From the NCBI GenBank assembly GCA_958298945.1, contig OY282608.1, positions 80,338,806-80,402,805 of the forward strand: a DNA stretch of 64,000 nucleotides, given 5' to 3'. The notes below the pieces were generated by a model. The model did not search any database. It was not told the origin of the DNA and worked only from the letters and a program-made list of their open reading frames with translations. The first letter of the stretch is position 1. Each line of letters begins with the position of its first letter. The position numbers were made by a program, and so were the translations under genes. The stretch comes from Atherix ibis (lineage: Eukaryota > Arthropoda > Insecta > Diptera > Athericidae). This document shows positions 56,901-64,000 of this stretch, one piece after another.

Positions 56901-57340
56901 ACCAACAAACTAACAAACCAACAAACCAACAAACCAACAAGCTAACAAACCAACAAAACAACAAACCAACAAACCAACAAACCAACAAACCAACAAACCA
57001 ACAAGCCAACAAACCAACAAACCAACAAACCAACAAACCAATAAACCTACAAACCAACAAACCAACAAACCAACAAACCAACAAACCAACAAACGAACAA
57101 ACCAACAAGCCAACAAACCAATAAACCAACAAACCAACAAACCAACAAAGCAACAAACCAACAAACCAACAAGCTAACAAACCAACAAACCAATAAACCA
57201 ACCACCCAACAAGCCAACAAACCAACAAACACAACAAACGAACAAACCAACAAACCAACAAACCAACAAACCAACAAACCAACAAGCCAAAAAACCAAAA
57301 AATTAACAAACCAACAAATCAACAAACCAACAAACCAACA
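50951..57340. repeat. Higher-order repeat epsilon, copy 1 (~6.4 kb)
   Basis: A large block that recurs to the right with drifting offset: 6,385 near 51,957 and 52,071; 6,401 near 53,285; about 5,680-5,710 near 54.4-54.9 kb; 6,019 near 56,722 and 57,164. It opens with delta-like order (CCAAAAAGCC at 52071) and contains an unusual stretch near 55,240-55,990 with GAACGAACCAACCAAC, AAATGAATAAACC and many AACAAACG units. The longest open frame of the window, - strand 54,183-56,900, lies here and is a repeat artefact. Confidence 0.75.
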
Positions 57341-60300
57341 AACTATAAAACCAACAAACCAACAAACCAACAAACCAACAAGCCAACAAGCCAACAAACC
57401 AACAAGCCAACATACGAACAAACCATCAAACCAACAAACCAACAAACAAATAAACCAACAAACGAACAAACCAACAAACCAATAGGCCAACAAACCAACA
57501 AACCAACAAACCAACAAACCAACAAACCAACAAAACTAACAAACCAACAAACCAACTAGCCAACAAGCCAACAAGTCAACAAGCCAACAAACCAACAAAC
57601 CAACAAACCAACAAGCCAACAAACCAATACGCCAACAAACGAACAAACGAACAAACCAACAAACCAACAAACCAACAAGCCAACAAACCAACAAACCAAC
57701 AAACCAACAAACCAACAAACCAACAAGCCAACAAGCCAACAAACCAATACGCCAACAAGCCAACAAACCAACAAACCAACAAACCGACAAAGTAACAAAC
57801 CAACAAACCAACAAGCCAACAAACCAACAAACCAACAAACCAACAAACCAACAAACCAACAAGCCAACAAGCCAACAAACCAACAAGCCAACAAACCAAC
57901 AAACCAACAAACCAACAAACAAACAAACAAACAAACCAACAAAACAACAAACCAACAAACTAACAATCCAGCAAACCAACAAACCAACAAACCAACAAAC
58001 CAACAAACCAACAAACCAACAAACCAACAAACCAACAAGCCAACAAGCCAACAAACCAACAAGCCAACATACGAACAAACCATCAAACCAACAAACCAAC
58101 AAACAAATAAACCAACAAACGAACAAACCAACAAACCAACAAGCCAACAAACCAACAAACCAACAAACCAACAAACCAACAAACCAACAAGCCAACAAGT
58201 TAACAAGCCAACAAGCCAACAAACCAACAAACCAACAAACCAACAAACCAACAAACCAACAAACCAACAAGCCAACAAGCCAACAAACCAACAAGCTAAC
58301 AAACCAACAAACCAACAAACCAACAAACCAACAAAGCAACAAACCAACAAGCTAACAAACCAACAAACCAACAAACCAATAAACCAACAAACCAACAAGC
58401 CAACAAACCAACAAACCAACAAACGAACAAAACAACAAACCAACAAACCAACAAACCAAAAAGCCAAAAAACCAACAAACCAACAAACCAATAAACCAAC
58501 AAATCAACAAACCAACAAACCAACAAACCAACAAACCAACAAACCAACAAGATAACAAGCCAACAAACCAACAAACCAACAAACCAACAAACCAACAAAC
58601 CAACCAACCAACAGGCCAACAAGCCAACAAACCGACAAGCCAACAAACGAACAAACGAACAAACCAATAAACCAACAAACCAACAAACGAACAAACCAAC
58701 AAAACAATAAACCAACAAACCAACAAACCAATAAACCAACAAACCAACAAACCAACAAACCAACAAACCAACAAACCAACAAACCAACAAACCAACAAGA
58801 TAACAAGCCAACAAACCAACAAACCAACAACCCAACAAACCAAAAAACCAAAAAACCAACAAGCCAACAAGCCGACAAACAAACAAACCAACAAACATAC
58901 AAACCAACAAACCAACAAACCAACAAACCAACAAGCCAACAAACAAATAAACCAACAAACACACAAACCAATAAATTTACAAACCAACAAATCAACAAAC
59001 CAACAAACCAACAAACCAACAAGCCAACAAACCAACAAACCAACAAGCCAACAAACCAAAAAACAAACAAACGAACTAACGAACAAACCAACAAACCAAC
59101 AAACCAACAAACCAACAAACCAAAAAACCAACAAACGAACAAACCAACAAACCAACAAACAAACAAACCAACAAACCAACAAACCAACAAACCAACAAAC
59201 CAATAAGCTAACAACCCAACAAACCAACAAACCAACAAACCAACAATCCAACAAACCAACAAACCAACAAGCCAACAAACCAACAAACCAACAAACCAAC
59301 AAACCAACAAATCAACAAATCAACAAACCAACAAACCAACAAACCAACAAACCAACAAACCAACAAGCCAACAAACCAACAAACCAACAAACCAACAAAC
59401 CAACAAAGCAACAAACCAACAAACCAACAAGCTAACAAACCAACAAACCAACAAACCAATAAACCAACCACCCAACAAGCCAACAAACCAACAAACCAAC
59501 AAACGAACAAACCAACAAATCCACAAACCGACAAACCAACAAACCAACAAGCCAAAAAACCAAAAAATTAACAAACCAACAAATCAACAAACCAACAAAC
59601 CAACAAACCAACAAACCAACAAACCAACAAACCAACAAACCAACAAACCAACCAGCCAACAAGCCAACAAACCAACAAGCCAACATACGAACAAACCATC
59701 AAACCAACAAACCAACAAACAAATAAACCAACAAACGAACAAACCAACAAACCAACAAGCCAACAAACCAACAAACCAACAAACCAACAAACCAACAAAC
59801 GAACAAACGAACAAACCAACAAACCAACAAACCAACAAACCAACAAACCAACAAACCAACAAGCCAACAAACCAACAAACCAACAAACCAACAAACCAAC
59901 AAACCAATAAACCAACCACCCAACAAGCCAACAAACCAACAAACACAACAAACGAACAAACCAACAAACCAACAAACCAACAAACCAACAAGCCAAAAAA
60001 CCAAAAAATTAACAAACCAACAATTCAACAAACCAACAAACCAACAAACCAAAAAACCAACAAACCAACAAACCAACAAACCAACAAGCCAACAAGCCAA
60101 CAAACCAACAAACCAACATACGAACAAACCATCAAACCAACAAACCAACAAACAAATAAACCAACAAACGAACAAACCAACAAACCAACAGGCCAACAAA
60201 CCAACAAACCAACAAACCAACAAACCAACAAACCAACAAAACTAACAAACCAACAAACCAACTAGCCAACAAGCCAACAAGCCAACAAGCCAACAAACCA

Positions 60301-63300
60301 ACAAACCAACAAACCAACAAGCCAACAAACCAATACGCCAACAAAAGAACAAACGAACAAACTAACAAACCAACAAACCAACAAGCCAACAAACCAACAA
60401 ACCAACAAACCAACAAAACCAACAAACCAACAAACCAACAAGCCAACAAACCAATACGCCAACAAGCCAACAAACCAACAAACCAACAAACCGACAAAGT
60501 AACAAACCAACAAACCAACAAGCCAACAAACCAACAAACCAATAAACCAACAAACCAACAAACCAACAAGCCAACAAACCAACAAGCCAACAAACCAACA
60601 AACCAACAAACCAACAAACAAACAAACAAACAAACCAACAAAACAACGAACCAACAAACTAACAATCCAGCAAACCAACAAACCAACAAACCAACAAACC
60701 AACAAACCAACAAACCAACAAACCAACAAACCAACAAGCCAACAAGCCAACAAACCGACAAGCCAACATACGAACAAACCATCAAACCAACAAACCAACA
60801 AACAAATAAACCAACAAACGAACAAACCAACAAACCAACAAGCCAACAAACCAACAAACCAACAAACCAACAAACCAACAAACCAACAAGCCAACAAGCC
60901 AACAAGCCAACAAGCCAACAAACCAACAAACCAACAAACCAACAAACCAACAAACCAACAAACCAACAAGCCAACAAACCAATACGCCAACAAACGAACA
61001 AACGAACAAACCAACAAACCAACAAACCAACAAACCAACAAACCAACAAGCCAACAAACCAACAAACCAACAAACAAACAAACAAACAAGCCAATAAGCC
61101 AACATACCAACAAGCCAAGAAACGAACAAACGAACAAACCATCAAACCAACAAACAAATAAACCAACAAACCAACAAACGAACAAACCAACCAACAAACA
61201 AACCAACAAACCAACAAACCAACAAACCAACAAGACAAAAAACCAAAAAACCAAAAAACGAACAAACGCACAAACCAACAAACCAACAAACCAACAAACC
61301 AACAAACCAACAAACCAACAAACCAACAAACCAACAAACCAACAAACCAACAAACCAACAAACCAAGAAGCCAACAAGCGAACAAACCAACAAACAAACA
61401 AACCAACAAACCAACAAACCAACAAGCCAACAAACCAACAAACTAACAAGCTAACAAACCAAAAAACCAACAAACGAACTAACGAACAAACCAACAAACC
61501 AACAAACGAACGAACCAACCAACAAACAAACCAACAAACCAACAAACCAACAAACCAACAAGCCAAAAAATCAAAAAACCAACAAACGAACAAACGAACA
61601 AACCAACAAACCAACAAACCAACAAACCAACAAACCAACAAACCAACAAACCAACAAACCAACAAACCAACAAACCAACAAGCCAACAAGCAAACAAACC
61701 ATAAAAAAACACACCAACAAACCAACAAACCAACAAACCAAAAAACCAGCAAACCAACAAACCAACAAACCAACAAACCAACAAACCAACAAACCAACAA
61801 ACCAACAAACGAACAAACCAACAAACCAAGAAACCAACAAACCAACGAGCCAACAAGCAAACAAACCAACAACCCAACATACGAACAAACCAACAAACCA
61901 ACAAACTAACAAACCAAAAAACCAACAAACCAACAAACCAACAAACCAACAAACCAACAAGCCAACAAACCAACAAACCAACAAACCAATAGCCAACAAA
62001 TGAATAAACCAACAAACCAACAAACCAACAAACCAACAAACCAACAAAACAACAAACCAACAAACCAACAAACTAACAAACCAACAAACCAACAAACCAA
62101 CAAGCCAACAAGCCAACAAACCAACAAGCCAACAAACGAACAAACGAACAAACCAACAAACCAAAAAACCAATAAACCAACAAACCAACAAACCAACAAA
62201 CCAACAAACCAAAAAACCAACAAACGAACAAACCAACAAACCAACAAACTAACAAACCAACAAACCAACAAACCAACAAACCAACAAGCTAACAAACCAA
62301 CAAACCAACAAACCAACAAACCAACAATCCAACAAACCAACAAACCAACAAGCCAACAAACCAACAAACCAACAAACCAACAAACCAACAAATCAACAAA
62401 CCAACAAACCAACAAACCAACAAACCAACAAACCAACAAGCCAACAAACCAACAAACCAACAAACCAACAAACCAACAACGCAACAAACCAACAAACCAA
62501 CAAGCTAACAAACCAACAAACCAACAAACCAACAAGCCAACAAGCCAACAAACCAATACGCCAACAAACGAACAAACGAACAAACCAACAAACCAACAAA
62601 CCAACAAACCAACAAACCAACAAGCCAACAAGCCAACAAGCCAACAAACGAACAAACCAACAAACATACAAACCAACAAACCAACAAACCAACAAACCAA
62701 CAAGCCAACAAACCAACAAACAAATAAACCAACAAACACACAAACCAATAAACTTACAAACCAACAAATCAACATACCAACAAACCAACAAACCAACAAG
62801 CCAACAAACCAACAAACCAACAAGCCAACAAACCAAAAAACAAACAAACGAACTAACGAACAAACCAACAAAACAACAAACCAACAAACCAAAAAACCAA
62901 CAAACGAACAAACCAACAAACCAACAAACTAACAAACCAACAAACCAACAAACCAACAAGCTAACAAACCAACAAAACAACAAACCAACAAACCAACAAA
63001 CCAACAAACCAACAAACCAACAAGCCAACAAACCAACAAACCAACAAACCAACAAACCAACAAACCAACAAACCAACAAACCAACAAACCAACAAACCAA
63101 CAAACCAACAAACGAACAAACCAACAAGCCAACAAACCAACAAACCAACAAACCAACAAACCAACAAAGCAACAAACCAACAAACCAACAAGCTAACAAA
63201 CCAACAAACCAATAAACCAACCACCCAACAAGCCAACAAACCAACAAACACAACAAACGAACAAACCAACAAACCAACAAACCAACAAACCAACAAACCA

Positions 63301-63360
63301 ACAAGCCAAAAAACCAAAAAATTAACAAACCAACAAATCAACAAACCAACAAACCAACAA
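57341..63360. repeat. Higher-order repeat epsilon, copy 2 (~6.0 kb)
   Basis: Second copy, less similar to its partner than the 7,082-bp pair. Compared with copy 1 it lacks roughly 700 bp after about 59,700 (partner of about 53.3-54.0 kb) and gains roughly 300 bp near 60.8-61.3 kb. CCAAAAAGCC at 58456 is 6,385 bp after 52071. The landmark AAACTATAAAACC at its left edge (57,342) is a variant of AAACTAAAAAACC at 50,947 and 63,359. A + strand stop-free stretch at 62,000-62,932 is a chance opening in the repeat. Edges are approximate. Confidence 0.74.
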
Positions 63361-64000
63361 ACTAAAAAACCAACAAACCAACAAACCAACAAACCAACAA
63401 ACCAACAAACCAACAAACCAACAAGCCAACAAACCAACAAACCAACAAACCAACAAACCAACAACGCAACAAACCAACAAACCAACAAGCTAACAAACCA
63501 ACAAACCAACAAACCAACAAGCTAACAAACCAACAAACCAACAAACCAACAAACCAACAATCCAACAAACCAACAAACCAACAAGCCAACAAACCAACAA
63601 ACCAACAAACCAACAAACCAACAAATCAACAAACCAACAAACCAACAAACCAACAAACCAACAAACCAACAAGCCAACAAACCAACAAACCAACAAACCA
63701 ACAAACCAACAACGCAACAAACCAACAAACCAACAAGCTAACAAACCAACAAACCAACAAACCAACAAGCCAACAAGCCAACAAACCAATACGCCAACAA
63801 ACGAACAAACGAACAAACCAACAAACCAACAAACCAACAAACCAACAAACCAACAAGCCAACAAGCCAACAAGCCAACAAACGAACAAACCAACAAACAT
63901 ACAAACCAACAAACCAACAAACCAACAAACCAACAAGCCAACAAACCAACAAACAAATAAACCAACAAACACACAAACCAATAAACTTACAAACCAACAA
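62280..64000. repeat. 1,233-bp direct duplication running off the right edge
   Basis: 62,280-62,767 reappears at 63,513-64,000, offset 1,233, and the match is still running at the last base of the window. Both members carry the private variant AACGCAAC (62,478 and 63,711), where the corresponding units of other copies read AAAGCAAC (for example 46,315 and 56,459). A third AACGCAAC at 63,463 lies 248 bp (31 octamers) before 63,711, showing a further local duplication. Confidence 0.85.

Larger units (their letters stand above)
1..64000. repeat. 8-bp tandem satellite array, unit AACAAACC, spanning the whole window
   Basis: The sequence is a continuous tandem array of AACAAACC (- strand GGTTTGTT), about 8,000 unit lengths, with no flank visible on either side. 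The perfect unit has 3 C and 5 A, so the + strand is almost only A and C; G and T occur only in variant units. The commonest variant is AACAAGCC. Others include AACAAACG, AATAAACC, AACTAAC, AAGCTAAC, AATCAAC, AATTAAC, AATACGCC and half-unit shifts. No gene, RNA gene, promoter, terminator or mobile element is present anywhere in it. Long open frames exist only because the unit contains no stop codon in any of six frames. The array type suggests eukaryotic heterochromatin; chromosome position and species cannot be told from this window. Confidence 0.98.

Noticed and set aside
62000..62932. 310-residue + strand frame rich in N, Q, T, P and K (also a 90-residue one at 5416-5688)
   Set aside because: It is the + strand reading of the same repeat (NKPTNQQT). 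It is open only because AATAAACC and CTAAC variants happen not to fall in that frame here. ATG is simply rare on this strand.
1..64000. CRISPR array
   Set aside because: Units are contiguous 8-mers with no unique spacers and no constant 25-40 bp repeat; spacing between landmarks is filled by the same octamer.
1..64000. Telomere repeat tract
   Set aside because: The G-strand GGTTTGTT resembles a degenerate telomere motif and its orientation would suit a left chromosome end, but there is no run of three or more G. The high variant load and kilobase HORs point to unequal exchange rather than telomerase synthesis. A telomere-derived origin cannot be excluded.
1..64000. Selection to keep the - strand open (few stops compared with the + strand)
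   Set aside because: The commonest stop-making variant, ATAAAC, makes TAA on the + strand and none on the - strand. The difference follows from which substitutions are frequent, not from coding constraint.
1..64000. Intrinsic DNA curvature from phased A-runs
   Set aside because: The A-runs are only three bases in the consensus and spaced at 8 bp, out of phase with the ~10.5-bp helical turn, so no cumulative bend is expected.

Overview
This window is non-coding satellite DNA from end to end. All 64,000 bases are built from one 8-bp unit, AACAAACC on the + strand (GGTTTGTT on the - strand), in roughly 8,000 tandem copies. I read it from end to end and found no unique sequence, gene, RNA gene, transposon or promoter. 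Every deviation is a base substitution, a 4-bp half-unit shift, a 1-bp slip or a short A-run inside the array. A simple-sequence array of this size fits eukaryotic heterochromatin (pericentromeric, subtelomeric or interstitial). I cannot name the organism, because the sequence has no gene or mobile element to anchor it.

The structure lies in the variant units (for example AACAAGCC, AACAAACG, AATAAACC, AAGCTAAC, AATACGCC). Their order forms a fingerprint that recurs at long range, so the array is a patchwork of higher-order repeats (HORs). From left to right: 1-1.6 kb irregular lead; 1.6-4.6 kb, a ~1.5 kb HOR in two copies with a partial third; 6-9 kb, a zone where the marker ATACG recurs at multiples of 8 bp (often 104 bp); 9-13.2 kb, ~0.9-1.3 kb modules; 13.16-27.32 kb, two head-to-tail 7,082-bp copies that look identical; 27.46-33.0 kb, two ~2,743-bp copies; 33-37 kb, short modules including a ~340-bp one; 37.1-44.0 kb, three copies of a 2.3-2.4 kb HOR; 45.1-51 kb, three copies of a 1.4-2.3 kb HOR; 51-63.4 kb, two diverged copies of a 6.0-6.4 kb HOR; 62.3-64 kb, a 1,233-bp duplication that continues past the right edge. 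Block edges are approximate unless a junction is stated.

The many long open frames are produced by the repeat itself. Neither strand of the perfect unit contains a stop in any frame, and because 8 is not a multiple of 3 all three frames of a strand read the same octapeptide: GLLVCWFV on the - strand and NKPTNQQT on the + strand. Frames begin and end only where a variant unit creates ATG or a stop. None should be annotated as a gene.

I see no new molecular system here. The points of interest are the scale and purity of the array, the extreme strand asymmetry (A/C on one strand, G/T on the other, no CpG in the consensus), the nested duplication history, and the apparently perfect 7,082-bp tandem copy, which is either a very recent amplification or an assembly artefact.
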